From Bacteroidales bacterium (GTDB lineage Bacteria; Bacteroidota; Bacteroidia; Bacteroidales; F082), in the NCBI GenBank assembly GCA_017461665.1, contig JAFTXI010000009.1, positions 16,253 to 80,252 on the forward strand: a stretch of 64,000 nucleotides of DNA, written 5' to 3'. Under the pieces are notes generated by a model. It saw only the letters and a list, made by a program, of their open reading frames with translations, was not told the origin of the DNA and searched no databases. The translations under genes were made by a program, and so were the position numbers. Shown here in pieces: positions 1 to 8,303 of the stretch. The number at the start of each line of letters is the position of its first letter. Position 1 is the first letter of the stretch.

Positions 1-1072
1 CTTCTCCCGTGACTAATATGTGCTTCAAAGGATTTTCATTGAGATATTGTATCAAAGAGGAATAGTCGATGCCTCTGTCGTAGCCTCCGAGTAAAAGAAA
101 ATCGACTTTGCCGAGTGTCTTCAAGGCGGCTATAGTGGCTTGTGGGATAGTGGAAATACTATCATTATAGAAAGTGACGCCGCCGAAAGTACCGACAAAT
201 TCTTGTCTGTGTTCTAAGGGTTTGAAGGTCAAAAGATGTGGAACAATCTCATTAAGCGATAGCCCGAAAGAATAACACGCACAGAGTGCCGCTTTGATAT
301 TCAGTTTGTTATGTTCTCCTCTCAGAGGCACATCATTCCAGTTAATATTATAATCGTCGAATTTGTAGTTCTCGAAATCTACATAACGCTTGCCGAGATT
401 GTCGGCTTCAAAACAAAGTCTGCTGTTCAAAACCGCCACATCGGAATCGCTCATGTAGCGTAAGACGTTGATTTTGGCTGCTCTATAATTCTCGAAAGTT
501 CCAAAATGGTCAAGGTGCTCTTCAAAGACGTTCAGCAGAACTCCTACTCGCGGCGACTTGCGAATGAATTGCAACTGATGGGCTGAGAGCTCGTAAACTA
601 TTATGGTTCTTTTATTTATATTAGGGATACAATCAAAAATCGGGATTCCGATGTTACCTGCGAGTATAGCGTCGTGTCCTGATTCTTTCAAGAGATGATA
701 AATCAAAGTGGAAGTGGTGCTCTTGCCTTTGGTTCCAGTAATTCCAATAACTTGATTATGAAACGCTTCAAGGAAAAGGTCGGTCTGTGAACTTATCTTA
801 GACTCGTCGATTTCCATATTGTTCAAAGAGATTCCAGGTGTTTTTATCACGAGGTCATATTCCGAGACGGCATTAAGATAGTCATCTCCGAAATATGTCT
901 TATATCTTTCTCTATCAAGTTCTTGCAATGCCGACTCATTTTTATCGGCTACTGCTACCATCGCATGCGGCAGATATTTTTTAAGAAAAGCCACCGTTGA
1001 CTTTCCTTCACGCCCGTATCCGGCAACAAGTATCTTCTTCCCTCTTAATCTCTTGAATATTGTATTTAACAT
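1..1072 (-). CDS. MurD-family UDP-MurNAc-peptide ligase (probably MurD2-type), 3' end outside window
   Basis: ATP-dependent cytoplasmic ligase that adds glutamate to UDP-MurNAc-L-Ala. I translated it from the minus strand: it begins MLNTIFKRLRGKKILVAGYG (a dinucleotide-fold-like N-terminus with GYGREGKST), has the Mur ligase P-loop ITGTKGKST at about residues 111-119, and a PGIS motif before it. About 357 codons are present; the C-terminal domain runs off the window. The start ATG (1070-1072) lies 2 nt after the stop of the MurL-like gene, so the two are co-transcribed. In Xanthomonas a MurD homologue (MurD2) adds L-Glu and MurL then epimerises it; pairing with MurL here suggests that function. 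Ordinary D-Glu-adding MurD is the alternative. Confidence 0.82.
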   Translation of the reverse strand, partial: MLNTIFKRLRGKKILVAGYGREGKSTVAFLKKYLPHAMVAVADKNESALQELDRERYKTYFGDDYLNAVSEYDLVIKTPGISLNNMEIDESKISSQTDLFLEAFHNQVIGITGTKGKSTTSTLIYHLLKESGHDAILAGNIGIPIFDCIPNINKRTIIVYELSAHQLQFIRKSPRVGVLLNVFEEHLDHFGTFENYRAAKINVLRYMSDSDVAVLNSRLCFEADNLGKRYVDFENYKFDDYNINWNDVPLRGEHNKLNIKAALCACYSFGLSLNEIVPHLLTFKPLEHRQEFVGTFGGVTFYNDSISTIPQATIAALKTLGKVDFLLLGGYDRGIDYSSLIQYLNENPLKHILVTGE

Positions 1073-1074
1073 AA

Positions 1075-2451
1075 TCATTTGGTTATATGCAATTTATCTT
1101 TCAAAATTCTTTCAAAAATCTCCGGCAAATTGTTATTGTCATCGTATTGATTTAATAGATTATATAATGACTTTGGCTGTTGGCTATTGGCTATTGGCTG
1201 TTGGCTATTGGCTGTTGGATGTTGGCTATTGGCTATTGGCTGTTGACAATATTCCAAACAAGCATTGACTTCTTCGATGGTGCCAACGCATTCAAATGGT
1301 TTCACCTCGACCTCGCCTTTCAGTTGTTTTAATATCGGCAGTAAATCATTGTCTTTCAAGAGATTTTTACCGAATATCTCTTCCAATTCTTTTTCGGGAA
1401 TGAATGGCGACATTATAATCCAGATGAACAGGCATTTCGGGCATTTGCCGCACCAGGAATCGGTTTTGCTTCCGACATTACAGCTTTTGAACACCTTGTA
1501 ATATTCCTTGTTTTGTGCAAAAAGGCTTGCAATCTGTAGTTCGTTAAGTGGTCGTAAAAAACTAAAATATTGAATGTCAGAGGATATGTATTCATAGACA
1601 TAATCTCTGAAATCATTTTCAAATTCGACTGACTTGCTATATTGATGATTTATCTCAGAATCGGGCACTGTCGGTTCGTTGGCACTCGATTCGTTGGAGA
1701 GCGCGATGTATTTCGAGTTCGAGGCGAAGCCAATCAGCAGGGTGTAGAACGCTAACATCGCAGAGAATGGAGTGTGACCGTTAAGGAAGCCTTCGTTGTT
1801 CATTATCAACATTGTAGGGTCTAAAGTCCTTTTAATTATTGCGGTTTGCTCCTCCGAAAATCCAGCGGTTGAGACACATTCTTTTGTAGCTCCACGAGGA
1901 TTGATAATCAGAGGGATTATCGGCATTTTGTTCTTCAAAAGCTCGATGGTAACGACTGAGTCTTTGCCGCCGCCGACGGGAACGAGCGTCTTTTCTCCAA
2001 GAACAGAATCTAACTTCTGACATTTATCGTCACTCTCCGGAATAATATGCATAAAATCATTAAGATTTTCCTTGATTCCATTGAGATAGAAAAATTCTCC
2101 CAATCCATTGAAATATAGCTTCTTCCACCAGAGAATCTGTTTCTCGTCCAAATAATGCGGAACGATATAAACTTTTTTCGGACAAGCCAATTTCCAATAG
2201 CTTATCAGTTCAATCATTCCGATATTAAAAATAAGCGTATCTAAGTATCTATCTTTCAACATCTTCCAACTATAAAACTCTCTGCTTGGTATCTCGAAAG
2301 ATGGGGTAAAGAAATATTTATCGCCGAGAGAGAAATAAAATTTCGCTGACAGGTTGCCATTTTCAAAAGTATAATCGTATCTTTGAAAACTGAAAAATTC
2401 ATATTCTTCTCGCAGGGAGTTATATTTATTTTGGTCGTAATATGTTGCCAT
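1075..2451 (-). CDS. murL: MurL-like UDP-MurNAc-L-Ala-L-Glu epimerase
   Basis: A 458-residue cytoplasmic protein resembling MurL, the ATP-dependent epimerase that converts terminal L-Glu of UDP-MurNAc-L-Ala-L-Glu to D-Glu. The visible signature is the PP-loop-like VPVGGGKDSVVTIELL at about residues 155-170, followed by the conserved-looking IPLIINPRGATKE, ALSNESSANEPTV and a C-terminal WCGKCPKCLFIW (CxxC) segment. It is the first gene of a two-gene operon with a MurD-like ligase 2 nt downstream. The C-terminus is odd: residues about 400-427 are encoded by a tandem TTGGCTATTGGCTG minisatellite, giving an ANSQQP repeat. A TAATTTTG box (2473-2480) lies just upstream. Identification rests on family resemblance; biochemistry is inferred. 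Confidence 0.78.
   Translation of the reverse strand: MATYYDQNKYNSLREEYEFFSFQRYDYTFENGNLSAKFYFSLGDKYFFTPSFEIPSREFYSWKMLKDRYLDTLIFNIGMIELISYWKLACPKKVYIVPHYLDEKQILWWKKLYFNGLGEFFYLNGIKENLNDFMHIIPESDDKCQKLDSVLGEKTLVPVGGGKDSVVTIELLKNKMPIIPLIINPRGATKECVSTAGFSEEQTAIIKRTLDPTMLIMNNEGFLNGHTPFSAMLAFYTLLIGFASNSKYIALSNESSANEPTVPDSEINHQYSKSVEFENDFRDYVYEYISSDIQYFSFLRPLNELQIASLFAQNKEYYKVFKSCNVGSKTDSWCGKCPKCLFIWIIMSPFIPEKELEEIFGKNLLKDNDLLPILKQLKGEVEVKPFECVGTIEEVNACLEYCQQPIANSQHPTANSQQPIANSQQPKSLYNLLNQYDDNNNLPEIFERILKDKLHITK
1170..1252 (+). repeat. TTGGCTATTGGCTG tandem repeat inside murL
   Basis: Short units of TTGGCTRTTGG alternate for about 80 bp inside the 3' part of the murL-like gene. On the coding (minus) strand they stay in frame and encode ANSQQP/ANSQHP units. 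Such word repeats are normally intergenic in Bacteroidales, and similar tracts occur between genes elsewhere in this window. Confidence 0.9.
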
Positions 2452-2532
2452 AATGTTAAAAAAATTGATTTACAAAATTAAAAAATAATTAACAGTGTAC
2501 AATTAACAATGTACAATTAAATTCAGGTAAAA

Positions 2533-3120
2533 ATGAATAAAGACGAATTATTTAAGATTCAGAGTAATACGTTAAACGTAGCGATTGGTAATGTGTTGAT
2601 TGCGGAGCCTTTTTTCAGCGATCCTCATTTTATGCGTTCGGTGATTTTGATGGTTGATCATGACAAGGAAGGCAGTTTTGGAGTTATCTTCAACAAGAGA
2701 ATACCTGCGAGTATCAACGATTTAATCATGGATTTCCCTGAATTTAAAGCTGATGTTTATTTAGGAGGACCTGTCGAGACGAATAGGATTTTCTTCATTC
2801 ACACAGTCGGAGAATTAATTCCCGAATCATCTAAAATCTGCGGCAATATATATTGGAGCTATAACCTCAATGCTCTTAAAGCTTTGATTAAAAACAATTT
2901 GGTACAAAGTCACGAGGTGAGGTTTTTTGTCGGTTATTCAGGTTGGGACGCCGGACAATTACGTACCGAATTGAAAGCCAACGCTTGGTTGGTAGGAAAG
3001 TTCAGTTCTAAAGATTTATTAACGACAAATCCAAAGACGATGTGGAAATCGTTCGTCGATAAAATGGGAGAACGCTATTCTTTATGGAGCAAGTTTCCGA
3101 CTAATCCATCGTTTAACTGA
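2533..3120 (+). CDS. YqgE/AlgH family protein (UPF0301)
   Basis: A 195-residue cytoplasmic protein of the YqgE/AlgH family, whose exact role is unknown. The family hallmarks are visible: GNVLIAEPFFSDPHFMRSVI near the N-terminus, the HDKEGSFGVIFNK segment, YLGGPVETNRIFFIHT, and FVGYSGWDAGQL toward the C-terminus. Length matches the family (about 185-200). The start codon follows a low-complexity ACAATTAACA tract. It stands alone on the plus strand, divergent from the mur genes. Confidence 0.93.
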   Translation: MNKDELFKIQSNTLNVAIGNVLIAEPFFSDPHFMRSVILMVDHDKEGSFGVIFNKRIPASINDLIMDFPEFKADVYLGGPVETNRIFFIHTVGELIPESSKICGNIYWSYNLNALKALIKNNLVQSHEVRFFVGYSGWDAGQLRTELKANAWLVGKFSSKDLLTTNPKTMWKSFVDKMGERYSLWSKFPTNPSFN

Positions 3121-3191
3121 GGAAAGAGACTATAAATTCCATTTTTTAAAATTATAAATATTTGATTTATATTTATTTATAACGATATTTT

Positions 3192-3263
3192 AAAAATTGT
3201 AAGATAGAAGTCGCAATTTTCTCAAAAATTGTAAGATGGAAGTCGCAACTTTTATTATCTTTG
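3192..3263 (+). promoter_or_regulatory. Two 25-bp direct repeats and TATCTTTG -7 box before AAA ATPase
   Basis: AAAATTGTAAGATAGAAGTC (extended by GCAA) at 3192-3216 is repeated with one mismatch at 3224-3248, a 32-bp period (three helical turns). The Bacteroidetes -7 box TATCTTTG follows at 3256-3263 and the gene starts at 3291. The position suits a repressor site, possibly autoregulatory. Confidence 0.7.
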
Positions 3264-3290
3264 CATTTATAAATTATAAATCATTATGTT

Positions 3291-4466
3291 ATGGATGCAT
3301 TAAAAAATTTCTTTTTAAAGGAAATAGAATTGGTTTCAACGAAATATGTGAGATATTTACACGATAAGATTGAGTGGAAATCGAGATTGATAGCAATTCT
3401 GGGTGCGCGTGGCGTTGGAAAATCTACACTTATCTTACAACATATCAAGCTGCATGAAGATATAAATACGACCTTATATGTTTCGGCTGACAACATTTAT
3501 TTCTCTGTTCACACTTTGTTGGAATTAGCTAATGAATTTTATAATTTAGGTGGAAAAGCTTTGTATATCGATGAAATTCATAAATATAAGAATTGGTCGC
3601 AAGAAATAAAAAACATCTACGATTCTTTTCCTGATTTGAGAATCGTATATACAGGCTCATCTATTCTTGAACTTGAAAAAGGCGGAGCGGATTTATCTCG
3701 CCGAAAATTAGAGTATAAATTGTCTGGACTTTCGTTTAGAGAATACTTGATAATTTCACGCAATATCAATTTACGACCTTATTCTTTACAAGAAATATTA
3801 GCTCACAAAGTCTATTTCCCGTATTCAGATTATAAGCCTTTGGCTTTGTTTAAAGACTATATGAAAGAAGGTTACTATCCATATTTTAATGATTATGGAT
3901 ATTATATAAGATTGTCCTCCATAGTAAATCAGATACTTGAAAACGACATAAAAGATTTCGCAGATATGACGCCCTCAACAGCTCGAGCTTTGAAAAAGCT
4001 GATGTATATTATAGCTCAATCTGTTCCGTTTAAACCTAACTACAGTAAGATTGCCAAAGATATAGATATTAATAGAAAATTAGCATCAGACTTGATGGTT
4101 TATTTGGAAAAAGCACAACTTATCAATATTCTTCGTGACAATTCCTTCGGGATCAGCTCTTTGGGTAAGGTTGACAAGATATATCTTAACAACACTAATC
4201 TTTCATACGCTTTAGTAGGAGAATCGACAGATATTGGTAATGCGAGAGAAACTGTATTTCTTTCGTTGCTAAATCCGATTTATGATATAACATCGTCTCC
4301 AAATTCAGATTTTATCGTTGACAAAAAATACACATTCGAGTTGGGCGGTAAAAATAAGAAACAAAAGCAGATACATAATATTAAAGATTCATATTTGGTA
4401 AAAGATGATATAGAGCAAGGCTTTACCAATATCATCCCGTTATGGACATTCGGCTTGTTGTATTAG
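3291..4466 (+). CDS. AAA_14/DUF4143-type ATPase
   Basis: A 391-residue cytoplasmic P-loop ATPase. Walker A is AILGARGVGKSTLILQH at about residues 34-50; Walker B and nearby motif are KALYIDEIHKY, with sensor-like VYTGSSILEL. The LSFREYLI segment after the sensor and a winged-helix middle region are typical of the AAA_14/DUF4143 family common in Bacteroidetes. The C-terminus (YTFELGGKNKKQ) is a weak relative of the PD-(D/E)xK-like fold. Biological function of this family is not settled; suggestions include DNA repair or mobile-element roles. It is one of four such genes in the window and has its own promoter with repeats. Confidence 0.88.
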   Translation: MDALKNFFLKEIELVSTKYVRYLHDKIEWKSRLIAILGARGVGKSTLILQHIKLHEDINTTLYVSADNIYFSVHTLLELANEFYNLGGKALYIDEIHKYKNWSQEIKNIYDSFPDLRIVYTGSSILELEKGGADLSRRKLEYKLSGLSFREYLIISRNINLRPYSLQEILAHKVYFPYSDYKPLALFKDYMKEGYYPYFNDYGYYIRLSSIVNQILENDIKDFADMTPSTARALKKLMYIIAQSVPFKPNYSKIAKDIDINRKLASDLMVYLEKAQLINILRDNSFGISSLGKVDKIYLNNTNLSYALVGESTDIGNARETVFLSLLNPIYDITSSPNSDFIVDKKYTFELGGKNKKQKQIHNIKDSYLVKDDIEQGFTNIIPLWTFGLLY

Positions 4467-4537
4467 GAAAATCGATCTTTTCCGCACTTTGTTTAAAAAT
4501 TCTTCAAGAAAGCTTGTCATTTCTCATCGGTTTGTAT

Positions 4538-4586
4538 TATATTTGCAGTTGCGAAACCGCTGTTTCGGAAATGGTCGTTTCGGAAT
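4538..4586 (+). promoter_or_regulatory. TATATTTG promoter and GTTTCGGAA repeats
   Basis: The -7 box TATATTTG is at 4538-4545. Directly downstream, CGAAACCGCTGTTTCGG (4552-4568) is an inverted repeat and GTTTCGGAA occurs twice (4563-4571, 4578-4586). This places transcription start inside the longest open frame, so the ATG at 4606 is the likely start. Confidence 0.6.
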
Positions 4587-4605
4587 TAAAAGAAAACAAA
4601 AGTAT

Positions 4606-5925
4606 ATGAGATTTTTTGATAGAACAGATGAGATTATATCGCTAAAAGAGATACTTGAACTCTCAAAATATAATGCTCAGTTTACAGTAGTTACAGGTCG
4701 CCGACGCATCGGAAAGACATCGCTTGTGTGGAAGGCGTATGAGAACGAAGCTATACTCTATTTCTTTGTTGCTCGTAAAGCCGAGAGTGACTTGTGTACA
4801 GATTATCTACAAGAGATAGAGAGTAAGTTAGGCATACCTACGATGGGTAAGGTTGAGCGTTTTTCTGATATTTTCGAATACCTGATGAAACTCTCCATCG
4901 AACGTCCCATTACGGTATTCATAGACGAATTTCAAGAGTTTTTTAAGGTAAACAAATCGGTTTATAGCGATATGCAACGCATTTGGGATATATATCATAC
5001 AAAAGCTCATATCAACCTCATCGTATGCGGTTCTATCTTTTCGATGATGACTAAGATTTTTAAGAATAAAAAGGAACCTTTGTATAATCGTCAGACACGT
5101 TTTATGTCGATAAAACCATTCACCCCAGCAGTATTGAAGGAGATTTTGACGGAATATAATCCCAACTACACGGCTGAGGATTTGTTGGCTTTATACTCAT
5201 TTACGGGTGGTGTGGCAAAATATGTGCAACTACTTGTTGATGCAGGAGCAACGACCAAGACAAAAATGATAAATCATATTATCAAGGCTGATTCGGTATT
5301 TTTGAGCGAAGGCAAGGCGATACTTATTGAGGAGCTTGGAAAGGATTATGGAATCTATTTCTCCATATTATCTGCCATTGCTCGTGGCAAGACCTCACGC
5401 ACGGAGATTGAACAGATTGTAGGTAAGGAAATTGGCGGTTACCTTACAAAATTAGAGAATGAATATGAGGTAATTACCAAAAACCAACCAATCTTCGAGA
5501 AAAGTTCAAACAAGAATGTGCGTTATACGATTGAGGACAATTTCTTCTCATTCTGGTTTCGTTTTATATACAAGTACAACTATATGCTTGAAATTGAGAA
5601 CTACGACGCATTGAATACAATAATCAATCGCGACTACGAAACTTTCAGCGGCAAGATGCTTGAACGTTATTTCAAGCGCGTCCTTATAGAGAGTAAGAAG
5701 TACACTCGCATTGGAAGTTGGTGGGATCGAAAGGGCGAGAACGAGATTGACATTGTAGCCGAGAATGAATTGAACGATGAGGCTGTTTTTATCGAAGTAA
5801 AACGCAAAGAAGAAAACTATGATGCAGTTGTTCTTAACAACAAAGTTGATGCATTTAAGCGTGCAACCGGAGAGTTTAAAAACTATAAGGTATGTCAAAA
5901 AGGATTATCGATGAATGATATGTAG
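4606..5925 (+). CDS. Archaeal-type AAA ATPase with DUF234-like nuclease-fold C-terminus
   Basis: A 439-residue ATPase. It starts MRFFDRTDEIISLKEIL, a form typical of the ATPase_2/DUF234 family, with Walker A VVTGRRRIGKTSLV at about residues 30-43, Walker B ITVFIDEFQEF, and IVCGSIFSMM as sensor. The C-terminal domain holds WDRKGENEIDIVAE followed by FIEVKRK, an intact PD-(D/E)xK-like arrangement (E..D..EVK). The open frame extends upstream to 4489, but a TATATTTG promoter at 4538 makes 4606 the better start. It is not preceded by a tight spacer from the first ATPase, so it is probably an independent unit. Function beyond ATPase/nuclease fold is unknown. Confidence 0.87.
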   Translation: MRFFDRTDEIISLKEILELSKYNAQFTVVTGRRRIGKTSLVWKAYENEAILYFFVARKAESDLCTDYLQEIESKLGIPTMGKVERFSDIFEYLMKLSIERPITVFIDEFQEFFKVNKSVYSDMQRIWDIYHTKAHINLIVCGSIFSMMTKIFKNKKEPLYNRQTRFMSIKPFTPAVLKEILTEYNPNYTAEDLLALYSFTGGVAKYVQLLVDAGATTKTKMINHIIKADSVFLSEGKAILIEELGKDYGIYFSILSAIARGKTSRTEIEQIVGKEIGGYLTKLENEYEVITKNQPIFEKSSNKNVRYTIEDNFFSFWFRFIYKYNYMLEIENYDALNTIINRDYETFSGKMLERYFKRVLIESKKYTRIGSWWDRKGENEIDIVAENELNDEAVFIEVKRKEENYDAVVLNNKVDAFKRATGEFKNYKVCQKGLSMNDM

Positions 5926-6011
5926 TGGATGTCATCTTTTCATATTGGTGTAGAAAAGATTGATAGAAACATTTAGTCGAAATATATGTTATACTATAAA
6001 AAAAGTAAACT

Positions 6012-6578
6012 ATGAAAAGTTTTGGACAAAAACCGTGGGTTCTCCCGCAACCGGTACTGATTATCGGTACATATAATAATGACGGAACGCCTAATGCGAT
6101 GAACGCAGCATGGGGCGGACAATGGGATGCAAAAGAAATTATGATCTGCATGGGCAAACACGCAACCACCGAAAACCTTGCACGATGCGATGAGTTTACC
6201 GTGGCCTTTGCTACCAAAGAGACATTGGTGGCTTCGGATTTCGTAGGCATCGTGAGTGCGAAGAACGACCCTCAGAAGATGCAGAAAACAGGATGGTCAG
6301 CCATTAAGGCTGAGAACGTAAACGCACCTGTTTTCACTGATTTCCCAATGACTTTGGAATGTCGTATCATTCGCAAAATTGACGAGACAGAAGGCGGCTA
6401 CAACCTCATTGCCGAGATAGTTAATATCCTTGTAGATGAAAAATATCTTGATAAAAACGGGAATCCTGATGTAGAAAAGATGCAGTTAATTACATACGAA
6501 CCTGTTCATCACGCTTATCTCGTAATGGGTGAACGTGTGGGCAATGCTTTTTCAGATGGTAACATATTGAAACAATAA
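6012..6578 (+). CDS. Flavin reductase family protein (FMN-binding)
   Basis: A 188-residue protein of the flavin-reductase-like/flavoredoxin family, expected to bind FMN and reduce flavin or another acceptor with NAD(P)H in the cytoplasm. The split-barrel start VLPQPVLIIGTYNNDGTPNA followed by AAWGGQWDAKEIMICM and the T-x-N element HATTENL are typical; DFVGIVSAKNDPQKM and ECRIIRKIDETEGGYNLIAEI match the rest of the domain. Full length. It stands between an AAA ATPase and a convergent alcohol dehydrogenase, which may be a redox neighbour by chance. Confidence 0.9.
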   Translation: MKSFGQKPWVLPQPVLIIGTYNNDGTPNAMNAAWGGQWDAKEIMICMGKHATTENLARCDEFTVAFATKETLVASDFVGIVSAKNDPQKMQKTGWSAIKAENVNAPVFTDFPMTLECRIIRKIDETEGGYNLIAEIVNILVDEKYLDKNGNPDVEKMQLITYEPVHHAYLVMGERVGNAFSDGNILKQ

Positions 6579-6669
6579 TTAATCGATATGGATTTAACAG
6601 TCAAAAACAGGGTTTTGGGTTTATGGGAACGCATTAGCGGAATCCTTGTAAAAAATTCAAGATTACTTC

Positions 6670-7701
6670 TCATACTATCCCCACTTTAATAACCCTTTCC
6701 AATTTATTTTCAAAAATACGATAAGCCTCTTCAATCTTGTTCAATGGGAAACGATGTGTGATGAGCGGAGTGGTGTCGATTTTGCCTTCTTCTATCAGAT
6801 GGAGTATCTCTTCACAGTCGCAGCCATCAACGCCGCCGGTCTTGAAAGTGAGGTTCTTACCATACATATCGGGTAACGGCAATGTCTGCGGCTTGTCGTA
6901 TAAGGCTACAACTGTAACGATGGCGTTAGGTCGAGCGCATTCCCAAGCAAGACGTAAAGTATCATCTGCTCCAGCTACTTCGAGTACTCGGTCTGCTCCT
7001 CCATGGTCGCTGTTGTTCATCACAAATTCCTTGCATTCTTCAGGAGTGATAAGTGAAACATCGGGGTAATATTCTTGCACAAAACGTCTTCTTTCTTCAG
7101 ATTTCTCGCATACAATGATACGTTTCGGCTGTTTCAACATCACGCATAGCAACGTGCAAATTCCTGTAGGTCCCGCTCCTATTATCAACACCGTGTCGTT
7201 TTCTGTTATTTCAGAGATACGAGCCGCCCAGAAACCTGTCGCCAACACATCACCAACAAACAAAGCTTGTTCATCGGTCACGCTGTCGGGAATATGATTC
7301 AAGCCTTGGTTTGCCAAAGGGACACGCACATATTCTGTCTGTCCGCCATCGATGCGGCAACCCAAAGCCCAACCACCATTCGGGTCGGTGCAGTTGTTTA
7401 CATAACCGTTCTTGCAGAAGAAACACTCTCCGCAGAAGGTCTCAACATTCACCGTTACACGGTCGCCAGGTTTTACCTTGGTGACATCCGCGCCCACCTC
7501 TTCGACCACTCCAACCATTTCGTGTCCGACAGTAATTCCAGGAACTGCACGAGGCACGCTACCATGTTTGATATGGAGGTCGCTTGAACAGATGCTACTC
7601 ATCGTCACACGGACAATGGCGTCAGTTGGTTCGATCAATACAGGCTTCGGTTTCTCCACCAAAGCGAACTTTCCTTTTTCTATGTATGTGTAGGCTTTCA
7701 T
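6670..7701 (-). CDS. Zinc-dependent alcohol dehydrogenase (MDR superfamily)
   Basis: A 343-residue medium-chain dehydrogenase. GHEMVGVVEEVG is the zinc-ADH signature; the structural zinc is held by CGECFFCKNGYVNNC (four Cys), catalytic-zinc ligands include Cys in SSICSSDLHIKHG, and LIIGAGPTGICTLL is the Rossmann NAD(P)-binding loop. Length and domain order are normal, so it should be active on an alcohol or polyol with NAD(P). The substrate cannot be read from the sequence. It converges with the flavin reductase. Confidence 0.92.
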   Translation of the reverse strand: MKAYTYIEKGKFALVEKPKPVLIEPTDAIVRVTMSSICSSDLHIKHGSVPRAVPGITVGHEMVGVVEEVGADVTKVKPGDRVTVNVETFCGECFFCKNGYVNNCTDPNGGWALGCRIDGGQTEYVRVPLANQGLNHIPDSVTDEQALFVGDVLATGFWAARISEITENDTVLIIGAGPTGICTLLCVMLKQPKRIIVCEKSEERRRFVQEYYPDVSLITPEECKEFVMNNSDHGGADRVLEVAGADDTLRLAWECARPNAIVTVVALYDKPQTLPLPDMYGKNLTFKTGGVDGCDCEEILHLIEEGKIDTTPLITHRFPLNKIEEAYRIFENKLERVIKVGIV

Positions 7702-7716
7702 AAAGTATCTTTCATT

Positions 7717-7923
7717 TTATATCATCAACAAAATTCTTCCCTCTGCTTTGACAAAGGTTTCGGGATAGCGACAGATAACGGCATAGACTTGATTGGAAGT
7801 AACCGGTTGTCCGTCTTTACGGATATTAAGTCGTTGGCGGTTTATCATTTCCGCAATTTGCTCCGTCCGCATCCCTCGATTCTGACTTGCAAGACAATGT
7901 AATATAGCTTCTTCTATTGTCAT
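7717..7923 (-). CDS. Small winged-helix-like protein
   Basis: A 68-residue protein (MTIEEAILHCLASQNRGMRT...) with the helix-turn-helix look of HARE-HTH/winged-helix domains: a first helix, the segment RGMRTEQIAEMINRQ as probable HTH, then VTSNQVYAVICRYPETFVKA and a short beta end. No other domain. It lies 15 nt upstream of the alcohol dehydrogenase start on the same strand and could be co-transcribed with it, or it is a remnant of a larger regulator in this decayed region. Confidence 0.6.
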   Translation of the reverse strand: MTIEEAILHCLASQNRGMRTEQIAEMINRQRLNIRKDGQPVTSNQVYAVICRYPETFVKAEGRILLMI

Positions 7924-7938
7924 ATAATTTACTTAAAT

Positions 7939-8133
7939 CTATAGATTGAAATACTTTTTTATCATTGACTTCAGATGCTCAGCTGTAAGGTTTGCCAATC
8001 CGATTTGCTCAATATAAGCATACTCTTCCTTATTTTTACCAATGACAAACTTTCGTTCTTTGTCATTTATTGTTGCATAAAGATGGAAATTTCCTTTATA
8101 GGTCTGTTCTATGCGTACATTTTTATAGAACAC
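7939..8133 (-). CDS. Short hypothetical protein, possibly a fragment
   Basis: About 64 residues from a GTG codon at 8133 (FYKNVRIEQTYKGNFHLYAT...), ending KKYFNL. Similar coding-like sequence continues upstream of 8133 in the same frame (AVNIEIGNV), overlapping the end of the hipA fragment in another frame, so the true N-terminus may be lost. The alternation of beta-like and charged segments resembles a real protein, but I do not recognise the family. It sits among broken genes. Confidence 0.4.
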   Translation of the reverse strand: MFYKNVRIEQTYKGNFHLYATINDKERKFVIGKNKEEYAYIEQIGLANLTAEHLKSMIKKYFNL

Positions 8134-8138
8134 ATTTC

Positions 8139-8303
8139 CTATTTCAATATTGACGGCATCCTTAGAAGCAGAGGAAACGGGTTCAATCCTTCAGCAAGAA
8201 ATTCGTGATTATATTCGAAATATGAATTACCTCTCATAGAATCCCACGACAATCTTCCTATTTCCTTACCCCACAAAAGAACTTTAAGCGATTTGGTTAT
8301 CAT
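8139..8303 (-). pseudogene. hipA 5' fragment (truncated toxin kinase)
   Basis: Translation from ATG 8301-8303 gives about 54 residues: MITKSLKVLLWGKEIGRLSW, then FEYNHEFLAEGLNPFPL, then a stop at 8139-8141. This matches the N-terminal subdomain of HipA serine/threonine kinase toxins, which are about 400 residues. The start overlaps the stop of hipB by 4 nt (ATGA), the usual hipBA arrangement. The kinase domain is absent, so the toxin is dead. Confidence 0.75.

Noticed and set aside
1053-1268. Plus-strand open frame with a YWLLAVG repeat
   Set aside because: It is the antisense translation of the minisatellite in murL and has no gene-like features.
4489-4605. N-terminal extension of the second AAA ATPase
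   Set aside because: Contains the TATATTTG promoter and repeats; family members start at the MRFFDR position.
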